Below, piece after piece: positions 1 to 8,598 of a DNA stretch of 10,739 nt; position 1 is the stretch's first letter, and each line of letters begins with the position of its first letter. Position numbers and translations under genes: made by a program. The DNA is from Azonexus sp. GTDB lineage: Bacteria > Pseudomonadota > Gammaproteobacteria > Burkholderiales > Rhodocyclaceae. The notes under the pieces are model-generated. The model saw nothing but the letters and a program-made list of their open reading frames with translations, did no database searches and was not told where the DNA came from. The stretch covers positions 1 to 10,739 of the forward strand of contig JAKLLI010000102.1 of NCBI GenBank assembly GCA_023150195.1, read 5' to 3'.

Positions 1-1444
1 CGACCATGTATTGATCGAGAAATACATCACCAAACCCCGTCACATCGAAATTCAGGTCTTCGCCGACACGCAGGGCCATTGCGTTTATCTCTTCGAACGC
101 GACTGCTCGGTGCAGCGTCGCCATCAGAAGGTGCTGGAAGAGGCCCCGGCGCCGGGCATGACCGAAGCGCGCCGCCGCGAGATGGGCGAAGCCGCGGTCG
201 CCGCTGCCAAAGCGGTTGGCTACGTCGGCGCGGGCACCGTCGAGTTCATCGCCATGCAGGACGGCACCTTCTACTTCATGGAAATGAACACCCGGCTGCA
301 GGTTGAACATCCGGTCACCGAAATGATCACGGGTCAGGATCTGGTGGAATGGCAACTGCGCGTCGCCGCCGGCCAGCCGCTGCCCCTGAAACAGGCGCAG
401 CTCGAAATCCGCGGCCATGCGCTGGAAGCCCGTATCTACGCGGAAGACGCCAACAAGGGCTTCCTGCCCGCCACCGGCAAGCTGGTTCGCCTCGCACCGC
501 CGGCCGAAACGATCCATGTCCGTGTCGATACCGGCATCGAGGAAGGCGACGAAATCACCCCCTTCTACGACCCGATGATCTCCAAGCTGATCGTCTGGGA
601 TGAAACCCGCGACGGCGCACTGGCACGCATGCGCAAGGCACTGGCCGACTATCAGGTCGCCGGGCTGACCACCAATACCGATTTCCTGTCGCGTCTTGTG
701 GCCTGTCCGGCCTTCGCCGGCGCCGACCTCGATACCGGATTGATCGAACGCCAGAAGGCCTTTCTCTTCCCTGAAGCGCAGCCTGTGCCGCGTGACGCGC
801 TGCTCGTCGCTGCCGTCGGCGAACTGCTCTGGGAACAGCACGAAGCCAAGGCCAACGCCCAAACCAGCGGTGACCCGCATTCCCCTTGGCACGCGCGCGA
901 TGGCTGGCGCATGAACCTGTCGGCGGCGCGCACCCTCTGCTTCAGGGATGGCGACACCTTGATCGACGTCCAGGTGCGCTATCTCGGTCAACGCTGGGAA
1001 ATTACCCTGTTTGGCGAGTCGACCATGGCCAGCGGCAAGAAGCTCGATGGCGACCGCTTTGCCGTTGAACTCGACGACCGCCGATTGATTGCCAGCGTCG
1101 TCGTCCCCCAAGGCCATGAGCAGCGGGGCACGGTCGACGACAAGCGCACCATCTTTCTGCAGGGAAGCACGTACTCACTCCTGCGTGATGACCCGCTGCA
1201 CCGTGTCGATGCCGGCGACAGCCACGGCGGCGGGCTGACCGCGCCGATGCCCGGCAAGGTTGTCGCCCTGCTCGCCCAGCCCGGCCAAAAGGTGGACAAA
1301 GGCACGCCGCTGCTCATCCTCGAAGCCATGAAAATGGAACACACCATTACCGCCCCCGCCGCCGGCGTCGTCAAAGCCTTCTGCTACGCGGCGGGCGAAC
1401 AAGTGAGCGACGGCGCGGCGCTGGTCGAATTCGAGGGGGAATGA
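1..1444 (+). CDS. liuD: 3-methylcrotonyl-CoA carboxylase alpha (biotin-carrying) subunit, 5' truncated
   Basis: Biotin-dependent acyl-CoA carboxylase alpha subunit. It carboxylates its own biotin with ATP and bicarbonate, then hands the carboxyl group to a beta subunit; in leucine catabolism the product is 3-methylglutaconyl-CoA. The frame is open to the left edge (D-H-V precede the first possible TTG at 11), so the gene starts upstream and about 480 codons of a family length near 660 are visible. Seen: the biotin carboxylase part with [12 protein letters not shown] (about 98-133) and the active-site motif [14 protein letters not shown] (about 281-322); a middle linker/BT-type region (about 800-1220); and a C-terminal biotinyl domain with AMKMEH, the biotinylated Lys codon being 1331-1333. 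A biotinyl domain on the same chain excludes a stand-alone AccC. Propionyl- or geranyl-CoA carboxylase cannot be excluded from the sequence, but the HMG-CoA lyase gene overlapping the stop codon (ATGA, 1441-1444) favours methylcrotonyl-CoA. Confidence 0.88.
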   Translation, partial: DHVLIEKYITKPRHIEIQVFADTQGHCVYLFERDCSVQRRHQKVLEEAPAPGMTEARRREMGEAAVAAAKAVGYVGAGTVEFIAMQDGTFYFMEMNTRLQVEHPVTEMITGQDLVEWQLRVAAGQPLPLKQAQLEIRGHALEARIYAEDANKGFLPATGKLVRLAPPAETIHVRVDTGIEEGDEITPFYDPMISKLIVWDETRDGALARMRKALADYQVAGLTTNTDFLSRLVACPAFAGADLDTGLIERQKAFLFPEAQPVPRDALLVAAVGELLWEQHEAKANAQTSGDPHSPWHARDGWRMNLSAARTLCFRDGDTLIDVQVRYLGQRWEITLFGESTMASGKKLDGDRFAVELDDRRLIASVVVPQGHEQRGTVDDKRTIFLQGSTYSLLRDDPLHRVDAGDSHGGGLTAPMPGKVVALLAQPGQKVDKGTPLLILEAMKMEHTITAPAAGVVKAFCYAAGEQVSDGAALVEFEGE

Positions 1445-2352
1445 GCATGCTGCCGAACACGGTCAAAATCGTCGAAGTCGGCCCGCGTGACGGGCTGCAG
1501 AATGAAAAGCAGGTGGTCCCGACCCTGATCAAGATCGAGCTGATCCACCGCCTTGCCGATGCCGGCTTGCGGGTGATCGAAGCGACCTCCTTCGTCTCGC
1601 CCAAGTGGGTCCCGCAAATGGCTGACAACACGGCGGTGATGCAGGGTATCCAGCGACATCCGTCGACGGTCTACCCGGTCCTGACGCCGAATTTGCAGGG
1701 TTTTGATGCAGCGATTCAGGCCGGTGCCACCGAAGTCGCCATTTTTGCTGCGGCGTCCGAAAGTTTTTCCCGCAAAAACATCAATTGCTCGATTGCCGAA
1801 AGCCTGAAGCGGTTTGAGCCGGTCGTTTCCGCCGCGTCGGCGCTGGAAATTCCCGTACGCGGCTATGTCTCCTGCGTAGTTGGCTGCCCCTACGAGGGCG
1901 CGGTCGACCCGCAAAAAACGTCAGAAGTTGCCAAGACCCTGTTCGACATGGGCTGTTACGAAGTATCGCTGGGCGACACCATCGGCACCGGTAATCCGGC
2001 GAGCATCGCCCGCATGATCGAGGCCTGCGCGCGCGTCGTTCCGATCGAGAAACTGGCCGGGCATTATCACGACACCTACGGCATGGCGATTGCCAACATT
2101 CATGCCTCGCTGCAACTGGGCATGGCGGTTTTCGACAGTTCGATTGCCGGCCTTGGCGGCTGCCCGTATGCCAAGGGCGCGTCCGGCAATGTCGCGACGG
2201 AAGATGTGGTGTATCTGCTGAACGGGCTGGGCATTGAAACCGGCATCGATCTGGCTAAACTGGCGGCTGTCGGCGACTGGATTTCCCGCGCCATCAACCG
2301 CCCGAATGGCGCCAAGGCCGGCCGGGCACTTTGTGCCGGAACCCCTGCTTGA
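1441..2352 (+). CDS. liuE: Hydroxymethylglutaryl-CoA lyase
   Basis: Cleaves 3-hydroxy-3-methylglutaryl-CoA to acetoacetate and acetyl-CoA, the last step of leucine degradation. It is a cytosolic TIM-barrel enzyme of the HMGL-like family, and the length of 303 residues is normal. Seen: the N-terminal [10 protein letters not shown] with Arg16-Asp17, GHYHDTYG with metal ligands His208 and His210, and the lyase signature [17 protein letters not shown] with catalytic Cys241. All of these sit at a constant offset of 25 from the human enzyme residues Arg41, Asp42, His233, His235 and Cys266, so the active site is intact. The ATG at 1441 overlaps the carboxylase stop. However, the GAGGGGGA ribosome site (1433-1440) directly abuts it and is better spaced for the in-frame ATG at 1447, which may be the true start (301 residues). 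The gene is cotranscribed with its neighbours on both sides. Confidence 0.95.
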   Translation: MSMLPNTVKIVEVGPRDGLQNEKQVVPTLIKIELIHRLADAGLRVIEATSFVSPKWVPQMADNTAVMQGIQRHPSTVYPVLTPNLQGFDAAIQAGATEVAIFAAASESFSRKNINCSIAESLKRFEPVVSAASALEIPVRGYVSCVVGCPYEGAVDPQKTSEVAKTLFDMGCYEVSLGDTIGTGNPASIARMIEACARVVPIEKLAGHYHDTYGMAIANIHASLQLGMAVFDSSIAGLGGCPYAKGASGNVATEDVVYLLNGLGIETGIDLAKLAAVGDWISRAINRPNGAKAGRALCAGTPA

Positions 2353-3332
2353 GCTTTCTCTCCGTCCTTGCCGATCTGCTGAAACCCGCTGCCCCGCCCG
2401 ACCCGGAGGTGAGCGCGGCGACCGAACGGGTGATCGCCATGGTCGATCCCATGGTCCGCGCCGCCCCCGGACTGGCCCATCATCTGGTGCATGCCGTCAG
2501 TCACGCGCTTGGCTATTGCGAAGGTCTGGTGGCCGCCCTGCCCGGCCCGATCGAGATCAATCGCCAGGCGTTTGGACGCGATCCGCTGGTGCACGCGCTG
2601 TTTGCCACCGCAGCCGACATTGATGCGATGCTGGGGCGCAGCGAGGCGGTTCAGCAATTTCTTGAGCGGCCCGAGTGTTGGGCCATGGACTATTTTCATG
2701 CGCTACTGGCCGCCCGCCGCCAGCAAAAGCGGCAATTCGGCCTGGCGCAACAGGGCGAAATGATTCGCAGCGATGTGCCACAAGAAATTCTCTATTTTTC
2801 CGACCAGACACTGATCGAACCCTGTTGTGACGAAGCGCGGACCCGCGCCCGATTGCGCGCCAAGGCGCTGGAGAGCCTGCTCACCACCTTCAATGCGCAT
2901 GTGGCCGATTTACGGCTCGCCCGTGACAGCCTGCGCGCCGATGCCTGGAGCGAACATCAGCAATTGGCGCATTGGGTAAGCACGGCCCCCGACCCGGCTC
3001 CTCGCCAGCGGCGGGTGGCCGAACTCGACCAGCAGCTGCAGGAAAACGCCAACGCCCTGATGCCGGAGCATCTGGCCGAAGCCCTGATCGACTTCCTCGA
3101 TCATCCGGAAGCCGCGCTCAGCCTGACCCCGATCCACATTCGCGTTGATCGGCTGGGCATCGTGCATCCGGAAGCGAGCAGCGATCCACAAATCCAGACC
3201 CTGAGCTTTCCGGAACTTTCCACCCGCGACCGGCGTCAGCACCTGGCCACGCTGGTGAGAATTTCCCGGGACGAAGCCCTAGCCGCCGTGGCCACTGCCC
3301 GTGACCATCAAAAACGCTACATCCTGATCTAA
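2349..3332 (+). CDS. Unrecognised helical protein in the leucine operon
   Basis: I do not recognise a family. From the TTG at 2349, which overlaps the HMG-CoA lyase stop as TTGA, the product has 327 residues; a TTG at 2331 would add six. The coupling overlap and the fact that family-like composition starts at Ser-Phe-Leu-Ser-Val-Leu favour 2349. There is no signal peptide or clear membrane segment, so it is probably cytoplasmic. The sequence is rich in Ala, Leu, Arg, Glu and Gln. Two stretches look like amphipathic helix or coiled coil: about residues 161-200 (Arg/Ala/Leu-rich) and 220-240 ([17 protein letters not shown]). Between them and the end lies a short beta-like segment ([14 protein letters not shown]). 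A Cys pair occurs at EPCCDE but there is no metal-site pattern. Its stop codon TAA runs straight into the ATG of the next gene. Operon position suggests a link to acyl-CoA catabolism or to the small cysteine proteins downstream, but no function can be assigned. Confidence 0.82.
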   Translation: MSFLSVLADLLKPAAPPDPEVSAATERVIAMVDPMVRAAPGLAHHLVHAVSHALGYCEGLVAALPGPIEINRQAFGRDPLVHALFATAADIDAMLGRSEAVQQFLERPECWAMDYFHALLAARRQQKRQFGLAQQGEMIRSDVPQEILYFSDQTLIEPCCDEARTRARLRAKALESLLTTFNAHVADLRLARDSLRADAWSEHQQLAHWVSTAPDPAPRQRRVAELDQQLQENANALMPEHLAEALIDFLDHPEAALSLTPIHIRVDRLGIVHPEASSDPQIQTLSFPELSTRDRRQHLATLVRISRDEALAAVATARDHQKRYILI

Positions 3333-3512
3333 ATGCCTGCCTCCCCCTGCATCAACATCTGCCGCATGGACCCCAACACCGGACTCTGTATCGGTTGTCT
3401 GCGCACCCTCGACGAAATTGCCCGCTGGTCTGCCCTCGATGCCAGGGCACAGGAAGCCATCCTGCGCCGGATCGAAGCGCGGCGAGACGCCTTGCCCCCG
3501 GAGAACCCATGA
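3333..3512 (+). CDS. DUF1289-family small cysteine protein
   Basis: A 59-residue protein matching the DUF1289 pattern: [11 protein letters not shown], then TGLCIGC, then [10 protein letters not shown]. The four cysteines (6, 10, 19, 22; spacing C-x3-C-x8-C-x2-C) look like a small zinc or iron binding knuckle, followed by the characteristic helix with Glu-Ile-Ala-Arg-Trp and an Arg/Glu-rich C-terminal helix. The family is widespread in proteobacteria and of unknown function; metal binding is inferred from the cysteine spacing. The ATG at 3333 directly follows the TAA (3330-3332) of the preceding gene and no Shine-Dalgarno is visible, so translation probably depends on ribosomes finishing the upstream gene. 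Its own stop overlaps the next start (ATGA, 3509-3512). Genes this short are easily missed by gene callers. Confidence 0.85.
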   Translation: MPASPCINICRMDPNTGLCIGCLRTLDEIARWSALDARAQEAILRRIEARRDALPPENP

Positions 3513-3700
3513 ACGACGACATGGAAGACCGCTATCAATGCGTTGGCGTCTGCATGGCCGACCCGGATTCCGGCTATTGCCTCGGCTGCGGCCGCCCGCC
3601 GATGGACAGCCCCGTCATCGTGGCCGAAGCGGTGGTGGTGACCCCCTCTGCGCATCCCGCCAGTGACGACACGTGCGATGAATGCCGACCTGCCGGCTAG
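3509..3700 (+). CDS. Second DUF1289-like small cysteine protein
   Basis: A 63-residue protein with the same cysteine knuckle as its upstream neighbour: [23 protein letters not shown], cysteines 11, 15, 24 and 27, spacing C-x3-C-x8-C-x2-C. It lacks the helix with the conserved Trp that follows in typical DUF1289 proteins. Instead it has a hydrophobic Val/Ala stretch (residues 36-44) and a second CxxC near the C-terminus (Cys56, Cys59). Start choice: the ATG at 3509 overlaps the previous stop and has GGAGA at 3500-3504, four bases upstream. A longer reading from 3395 would only cover the previous gene out of frame. Its end overlaps the start of the hydrolase gene. Function is unknown. It is probably a diverged duplicate of the upstream gene, and metal binding is inferred from the cysteines. 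Confidence 0.75.
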   Translation: MNDDMEDRYQCVGVCMADPDSGYCLGCGRPPMDSPVIVAEAVVVTPSAHPASDDTCDECRPAG

Positions 3701-4473
3701 CCTGCAGGTCATCGAACGCGGCTGGCTGTCGGCCAACAACATCCTTTGTCTGGATGGCGATCAGGCGACACTGATCGACAGCGGCTACGTTACCCATGCC
3801 GCGCAAACGGTGGCGCTGCTTCATCAGGCACTGGACGGGCGCCGGCTGGCGCGCCTGATCAACACCCATTCGCACTCGGATCACATCGGCGGCAATGCGG
3901 CGGTCCACGCTGCATTTGGCTGCGAAATCCTGGTCCCCGCCGGCCTCCATGCACAGATTGCGGCTGGCCGTGCCCGGCCACGATATGGATGCCCTCGCCT
4001 ACTACAACCCGGAACGGCAGATTCTGATATCTGGCGACGCTCTCTGGGAGAACGGTTTTGGTGTGATCTTTCCCGAACTCCTCGGTGAGGGCGATGGCCT
4101 GAGCGCCACCCGCGCCACGCTCGACATGCTGGCTCGACTCCCCATCCGCACGGTCATTCCCGGCCATGGACGCCCCTTCGCCTGCGTCGATGTCGCGCTG
4201 GATCGAGCCTTCCGCCGCCTCGACGTATTTACCGAACATCTCGACAAACTGGCCTGGCATGCGATCAAGGTCATCGTCAGTTTTGCCATGATGGAACGTC
4301 AGCGGCTGCCGGCCGCCGACTTCCCCGCCTTCATCCTCGCCCTGCCCTTTGCGGTTGACGTCAACCGGCGCATCCTGGGCCTTAACGACGATGTGCTGTG
4401 TGCGCGCATCGCGCTGGAATTGCAGCAGGTCGGCGCGCTGACGCGCGTCGATGACTGGCTAATCGCCCATTGA
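3678..4473 (+). pseudogene. Metallo-beta-lactamase-fold hydrolase, frameshifted with internal loss
   Basis: Two reading frames together encode one MBL-fold metallohydrolase. The first (ATG 3678, alternatively GTG 3663) carries the N-terminal sheet and the metal motif THSHSDHIGG (His-x-His-x-Asp-His, codons 3867-3884), then runs out of homology after about 3960 and stops at 4088. The second frame takes over from about 3965 with AVPGHDMDA (His codon 3979-3981), ISGDALWENGFGV (metal-bridging Asp) and IPGHGRPF (last His), followed by a helical C-terminal region ending at 4473. Only about 32 residues separate the HxHxDH motif from the next metal His, much less than usual in this fold. The break therefore looks like an out-of-frame deletion (length 3n+2) rather than a single-base error. 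The native substrate is unknown; relatives include glyoxalase II-like thioesterases. It overlaps the preceding small gene by 23 bases and closes the operon. Assembly error remains possible. Confidence 0.75.
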
Positions 4474-4511
4474 ACGGGCAAAATCTCAGCAATAACATCA
4501 ACAACTAATTT

Positions 4512-4517
4512 AGGGGA
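4512..4517 (+). promoter_or_regulatory. Ribosome binding site of the chemoreceptor gene
   Basis: AGGGGA five bases before the ATG at 4523 fixes the start. The surrounding 49-bp gap (4474-4522) is AT-richer than its neighbours. I see no convincing sigma-28 flagellar promoter and no terminator hairpin in it. Confidence 0.6.
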
Positions 4518-4522
4518 TTCCC

Positions 4523-6136
4523 ATGAATTTTCGTTCGCGCCTGCTACTGGGCATGGGCTTGATCATTGCTGCGTTCGTCGCCGCCATCATTGTGGCATTC
4601 GGCGGCCTGCGCACAACCGCCGGCAGCTTTGCCCAATTCTTGGATGGCGTTGGCGCACTGCGCCAAGACTACAGCGAGATGTACGCCCAGGGACTGCAAA
4701 TGGGTCAGGCCTTGCGCAACATCACGCTCGATCCGGAAAACCCCAAGGCCTATACCAATCTGGAAAAAGCCCGGGAAGATTTCCGCGAGGCGCACGCGGC
4801 CGCCGTTAGCCATGCGACCGCGGTGCCGGCATTCGCGGCCTCGCTCAGCCGGATCGAAGCCCTGGCGAAAACCCAGGCCGAGGCGCAGGCAGCCGTCATG
4901 GCTGCGCTCAAGGCGGGCAACAGCGATGAGGCCAAACGTCTGATCAACAGTACGGAAACCCCGGCCTGGCGTCAGGTCAAGCAGGCCTTGCTCGACGATC
5001 TCAATACCCTTAAAGACGCCACCGGCACCCAGCGAAATGCCGTGTCGGCCGATGTTGACCGCAGTCAGCAGCTCATGCTCCTGCTGGCGGGCGTAGCCAT
5101 CGTGATCGCCTTCTTCAGCGTGATCGGCACCTTACGCTATGTGCGAGGGGAACTGGGTGGTGAACCCGCCTACGCCCGGGAAGTGGCCAGCGCAGTGGCC
5201 TCTGGCGACCTCAGCCGCCAGATTGTCCTCGACGCCGGCGATCAAAGCAGCTTGCTTGCCGCGCTGGCCAGCATGCAGGGCCAACTGCGTGAACTGGTGG
5301 GCGCGCTGGCCGCACAGGCCGGTGAAGTCGCGCGCAGCGCCGCGCAGGTCGCCGCGGCCACCGAACGCGTCGCCAGCGGTAGCCACGCGCAGCTCGACTA
5401 TTCGCAAGACATGGTCAACAGCGCCACCTTGCTGGCCATCAGCTTGCGCGATGTGGTCGCCGCGGTCGTCGAGGCCCGCCAGATCGTCAATGACTCCACT
5501 CAGGTTTCTGTCAGCGGTGCGGCGCTGGCCAGCCGGGCGGCGGGTGAAATTGCGGCCATGGCCGGCTCCGTCCGCGCCACCGCCGCCGACATCCACGAAC
5601 TGGGCACCCAGTCGGCCAGTATCAATGCCATTCTTGGGGTGATTTCCGACATTGCCAGCCAGACCAATCTGCTGGCGCTGAACGCAGCCATCGAGGCGGC
5701 ACGTGCCGGCGAACAGGGGCGCGGCTTTGCCGTGGTGGCCGACGAAGTGCGCAAACTGGCCGAACGCACCGCCCATTCCACCGCCGAAATTTCCGGCATG
5801 GTGGACAACATTCGCAACGGCACGCAACGCGCTGTCGAGGGCATGGAGGCCGGCTTGCTCAAGGTCGATGAGAGCGTCGACCTGTCGAACCAGTCCAAAG
5901 CCGCTTTCGACAAAATGCAGCACAGCTCCGAGGAAGTGCATGCAGTGGTGCAACAGATTGCCAGCGCCATCGACGAAGAAAGCCACACCGAACGCGCCAT
6001 TGAGTCCCATGTCGAGCAGGTGCGCAAACTCATCGTACAAAACGACGAAGCGCTACACGACGTGCAATCCTCGATCGGCCAGCTCAATACCGTGGCGGGG
6101 GCACTCTCTCAGGCGGTCAGCCGCTTCCGCCTCTAA
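4523..6136 (+). CDS. Methyl-accepting chemotaxis protein
   Basis: Inner-membrane chemoreceptor that signals through CheA/CheW to the flagellar motor. Domain order in the 537 residues: first membrane segment about 7-29; a helical periplasmic ligand-binding region about 30-183 of four-helix-bundle type ([24 protein letters not shown] near its start); second membrane segment about 184-206; HAMP about 208-262 ([20 protein letters not shown]); and a cytoplasmic coiled coil with the highly conserved hairpin tip at about 374-416 ([20 protein letters not shown], then [18 protein letters not shown]). The tip is complete, with Glu391, Arg394 and Glu397 present. The C-terminus ends AVSRFRL without the NWETF-type pentapeptide, so it probably does not tether CheR/CheB that way. 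The ligand is unknown. It stands as a single gene; its TAA overlaps the stop codon of the convergent amidohydrolase gene. Confidence 0.95.
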   Translation: MNFRSRLLLGMGLIIAAFVAAIIVAFGGLRTTAGSFAQFLDGVGALRQDYSEMYAQGLQMGQALRNITLDPENPKAYTNLEKAREDFREAHAAAVSHATAVPAFAASLSRIEALAKTQAEAQAAVMAALKAGNSDEAKRLINSTETPAWRQVKQALLDDLNTLKDATGTQRNAVSADVDRSQQLMLLLAGVAIVIAFFSVIGTLRYVRGELGGEPAYAREVASAVASGDLSRQIVLDAGDQSSLLAALASMQGQLRELVGALAAQAGEVARSAAQVAAATERVASGSHAQLDYSQDMVNSATLLAISLRDVVAAVVEARQIVNDSTQVSVSGAALASRAAGEIAAMAGSVRATAADIHELGTQSASINAILGVISDIASQTNLLALNAAIEAARAGEQGRGFAVVADEVRKLAERTAHSTAEISGMVDNIRNGTQRAVEGMEAGLLKVDESVDLSNQSKAAFDKMQHSSEEVHAVVQQIASAIDEESHTERAIESHVEQVRKLIVQNDEALHDVQSSIGQLNTVAGALSQAVSRFRL

Positions 6137-7308
6137 GCCTTGGGCAAGGCACGCCGCACCAGATGCACCCAGTAGCTGACGCCCAGACGCAGTAATTCAT
6201 CGTTGAAATCGTAGTGGGGGTTGTGCAGGGTGCAGCCGCCCGTACCCGGACCATTGCCCAGCCAGACGTAACAGCCAGGCTTTTCCTGCAGCATGTAGGA
6301 AAAGTCCTCGGCGCCCATCGAGGGCAGAATGTCAGTCAACACCCGGTCTTCGCCAAACAGCTCGGCGGCCACCTGCTGACAGAATTTCGCTTCCGCCGGG
6401 CTGTTGACCGTGGGCGGATAACGATGCTCAAACGCCACGCTGATCTGCGCCCCATGGGCTGCGGCAATCCCGCTGCACAGACGCTCGATAGCCCGCTCCA
6501 CGCTTTCCTGAACCTCGGGTTTGAAGGTGCGGATCGTGCCGCGCATCAACACCTCTTCCGGAATGATGTTCCACGCCTCGCCAGCATGGAACTGGGTCAC
6601 ACTGACCACCGCGGCATCGCAGGGATGTAGCGTGCGGCTGACCACGGTTTGCAGGGCCTGAACCAGTTGCGCCCCGGTCACGATCGGGTCGATCCCTTGA
6701 TGCGGCATGGCCGCATGGCAACCGTGACCGCGCACCTTGATCTCGAAGCCACAGGTGCCTGCCATCACCGGCCCTGGCATGGCCATCATTTCCCCGACCG
6801 GAATGCCCGGCCAGTTGTGCAGGCCAAACACGGCGTCGACCGGAAATTGTTCGAACAAGCCATCTTCGATCATGACGGACGCCCCACCCTCGGATTCTTC
6901 CGCTGGCTGGAAAATGAACACCACGGTGCCGTCGAAATCCGGCTGCGCGGCCAGATGCCGGGCAGCCCCCAGCAGCATTGCGGTATGGCCATCGTGACCG
7001 CAGGCGTGCATCTTCCCCGGGTGTTTCGAGTGATGCGGAAATTCATTCAGTTCTGCCAGCGGCAGGGCATCCATATCGGCACGCAAGCCAATCATGCGCG
7101 CGGACGTCCCGGCGCGCAGCACACCGACGACCCCGGTGCGGGCCAGCCCGCGATGCACCTCAAGACCGTAGCGCGCCAATTCGGCAGCCACGATATCCGA
7201 CGTACGGTATTCATCGAATGCGAGTTCCGGATGCGCATGAATGTCCCGGCGCAGTGCGGTCAACTCGGCGAGAAAGGGCAAATTCAACTGGAATGGGCTG
7301 GCAGCCAT
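6133..7308 (-). CDS. M20-family metal-dependent amidohydrolase (hippurate hydrolase-like)
   Basis: Cytosolic M20D-type hydrolase that cleaves the amide bond of N-acylated amino acids or similar compounds. Its 391 residues are the usual length. Metal ligands are all present: Cys103 and His105 in HACGHDGH, Glu138 in QPAEE (Glu137 being the likely catalytic base), His164 in GLHNWP, and His362 in [10 protein letters not shown] central dimerisation lid domain lies around residues 185-295 ([18 protein letters not shown]). There is no signal peptide. The start ATG (7306-7308) has AGGAG eight bases upstream on the minus strand. Substrate is not readable from the sequence: hippurate, N-acetyl amino acids, indole-3-acetyl conjugates and N-acetyl-diaminopimelate are all handled by close relatives. 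The gene is monocistronic, divergent from rapZ and convergent with the chemoreceptor gene. Confidence 0.93.
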   Translation of the reverse strand: MAASPFQLNLPFLAELTALRRDIHAHPELAFDEYRTSDIVAAELARYGLEVHRGLARTGVVGVLRAGTSARMIGLRADMDALPLAELNEFPHHSKHPGKMHACGHDGHTAMLLGAARHLAAQPDFDGTVVFIFQPAEESEGGASVMIEDGLFEQFPVDAVFGLHNWPGIPVGEMMAMPGPVMAGTCGFEIKVRGHGCHAAMPHQGIDPIVTGAQLVQALQTVVSRTLHPCDAAVVSVTQFHAGEAWNIIPEEVLMRGTIRTFKPEVQESVERAIERLCSGIAAAHGAQISVAFEHRYPPTVNSPAEAKFCQQVAAELFGEDRVLTDILPSMGAEDFSYMLQEKPGCYVWLGNGPGTGGCTLHNPHYDFNDELLRLGVSYWVHLVRRALPKA

Positions 7309-7378
7309 CAGGGGTCTCCTTTTTTTCTATTATGCCGCGGCTTGCCGCCGGACACGGCCTTCATTATGCTCCACGCTC
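7309..7378. promoter_or_regulatory. Divergent intergenic region between the amidohydrolase gene and rapZ
   Basis: This 70-bp gap must hold promoters for the minus-strand amidohydrolase gene and very likely for the rapZ gene run, as no other space exists nearby. A pyrimidine run (7319-7326 on the + strand) forms the A-rich and AGGAG ribosome-site region of the minus-strand gene. TATTAT at 7328-7333 resembles a -10 box for rapZ, but no matching -35 is seen at the right distance. No operator palindrome is clear apart from the 8-bp GC-only GCCGCGGC at 7334-7341. The assignment rests mostly on position. Confidence 0.4.
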
Positions 7379-8224
7379 ATGGAACTCATTCTCATCAGCG
7401 GCATGTCCGGCTCCGGCAAATCCGTGGCCCTGCACCTCCTCGAAGACGCCGGCTACTACTGTGTTGATAATCTGCCGGTGGCGATGTTGACCGTCCTGGT
7501 CGGCCTGCTCGAAACCGAAAATATCCACAAGGTCGCCGTCGCCATTGATGCGCGTGCCGGCAACGGCATCAACCTCCTGCCAGACAAGCTCGAGAAGCTG
7601 CTGGCGCTGAAGGTTCACCCGGTCTTCCTCTTCCTGCACGCCAAGGATGAAACGCTGCTCAAGCGCTACTCGGAGTCCCGCCGCCGTCATCCGCTGGCCG
7701 AAGAGAATCTGACGCTACTGGAATCCATCCACCGTGAGCGGGAGATGCTGACGCCGATCTCCGATCTCGGCCACCGCATTGACACCAGTGATTTAAAAGC
7801 CAATGCGCTGCGTGAATGGGTTCGCCAATTTATCGAAATCGAGCCCGGGCAAGGATTGACCCTGATGTTCGAATCCTTCGGTTTCAAACATGGCATTCCG
7901 CTGGATGCCGATCTGGTCTTCGATGTGCGCTGCCTGCCCAACCCGCATTACGTCCCCGAGCTAAGGGCCTTGACCGGCAAGGATCAGCCCGTGATCGATT
8001 TTCTCGATGCCGAAGCCGCGGTCGGCCGCATGCAGGCGGACATCACCCGATTTGTTGCCGACTGGTTGCCCGCCTATGTCCGCGACAACCGCAATTACCT
8101 GACGGTCGCCATCGGCTGCACCGGCGGCCAGCATCGTTCGGTTTACCTTGCCGAAGCCTTGGCGCGTCATTTTGCTGGCGAGGCCCGCGTGCTGGTTCGC
8201 CATCGCACCCTTGCCGGCAGTTGA
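7379..8224 (+). CDS. rapZ: RapZ-family nucleotide-binding protein
   Basis: RapZ/YvcJ family P-loop protein. In E. coli, RapZ senses glucosamine-6-phosphate and guides RNase E to the small RNA GlmZ. Outside enterobacteria its role is less clear, with links to nucleotide binding and the nitrogen phosphotransferase system. The start is ATG 7379, giving [15 protein letters not shown] (281 residues; E. coli 284); an in-frame extension upstream to 7241 lies antisense to the amidohydrolase gene and is not family-like. Seen: Walker A GMSGSGKS (8-15), GYYCVDNLP (25-33), and the C-terminal domain motif GCTGGQHRS (246-254) followed by RHRTL. The chain ends RHRTLAGS, so the basic KRK tail of the E. coli protein is absent. 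There is no strong Shine-Dalgarno. It heads a tightly packed run; the next gene starts on its stop codon (TGATG). The ptsN and hprK genes, often next to it in betaproteobacteria, are not here. Confidence 0.95.
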   Translation: MELILISGMSGSGKSVALHLLEDAGYYCVDNLPVAMLTVLVGLLETENIHKVAVAIDARAGNGINLLPDKLEKLLALKVHPVFLFLHAKDETLLKRYSESRRRHPLAEENLTLLESIHREREMLTPISDLGHRIDTSDLKANALREWVRQFIEIEPGQGLTLMFESFGFKHGIPLDADLVFDVRCLPNPHYVPELRALTGKDQPVIDFLDAEAAVGRMQADITRFVADWLPAYVRDNRNYLTVAIGCTGGQHRSVYLAEALARHFAGEARVLVRHRTLAGS

Positions 8225-8598
8225 TGCACTGGCTCCGCCTTTTTCGGCCCGGAGACTGGTTGACCGTGATCCTCAGCACCGCGGCAGTGGGCCTGTCACT
8301 ACCGATGCTCTGGCAAGGCGGACTGGCGGATAAGGCCATCATTCGCCAGGAAGGCCGGGTGTTTGCGGAAATCGACCTGAAGGCAAAAAGGCAAGTCTCG
8401 GTTCCTGGCCCTTTGGGCGACACACTGATCATCGTCGAACCCGGCCGGGCCCGCGTGCTGTCCGATCCCGGCCCCCGACAATATTGCGTGCGTCAGGGAT
8501 GGTTGATGCGCCCCGGCGAAATCGCCATCTGTGCGCCCAATCGTGTCAGCCTGCAAATTACCGGTCGCACCAAGGTCTATGACTCCATCAGTTACTGA
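8224..8598 (+). CDS. NusG domain II-containing membrane-anchored protein
   Basis: A 124-residue protein of the NusG_II type: a short N-terminus with RPGDW, one membrane segment (about 12-30), then an extracytoplasmic beta-rich domain with the family motif around residues 75-105 (GRARVLSDPGPRQYCVRQGW, then PGEIAICAPNRV). The fold name comes from a domain shared with NusG; it is not a transcription factor. Such proteins are typically found next to Gx-family membrane proteins, as here, and in other genomes near flavin-transferase or Rnf-type genes; their function is unproven. Cys88 and Cys103 are the only cysteines after the membrane segment and could pair. The start ATG 8224 shares one base with the rapZ stop, giving coupled translation. 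Its end overlaps the next gene by 20 bases. Confidence 0.82.
   Translation: MHWLRLFRPGDWLTVILSTAAVGLSLPMLWQGGLADKAIIRQEGRVFAEIDLKAKRQVSVPGPLGDTLIIVEPGRARVLSDPGPRQYCVRQGWLMRPGEIAICAPNRVSLQITGRTKVYDSISY

Noticed and set aside
2100..2699. Open frame of 199 codons on the minus strand across the lyase/unknown gene junction
   Set aside because: Antisense to the lyase active-site region; no recognisable domain; composition typical of GC-rich shadow frames.
3950..3980. Programmed frameshifting in the metallo-hydrolase gene
   Set aside because: No slippery heptamer or following pseudoknot is evident, and residues expected between the metal motifs appear missing as well, so slippage alone would not restore a normal protein.
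4474..4522. Flagellar sigma-28 promoter before the chemoreceptor gene
   Set aside because: No TAAA-type -35 with GCCGATAA-type -10 could be found; only the ribosome site is clear.
5132..6040. Long open frame (302 codons) on the minus strand inside the chemoreceptor gene
   Set aside because: Antisense to a fully conserved signalling domain; His/Gly/Asp-rich with no domain pattern; a by-product of high GC and codon bias.
7328..7333. TATTAT as a definite sigma-70 -10 box for rapZ
   Set aside because: No -35 element at 16-18 bases upstream, so it is kept only as a possible part of the divergent promoter region.
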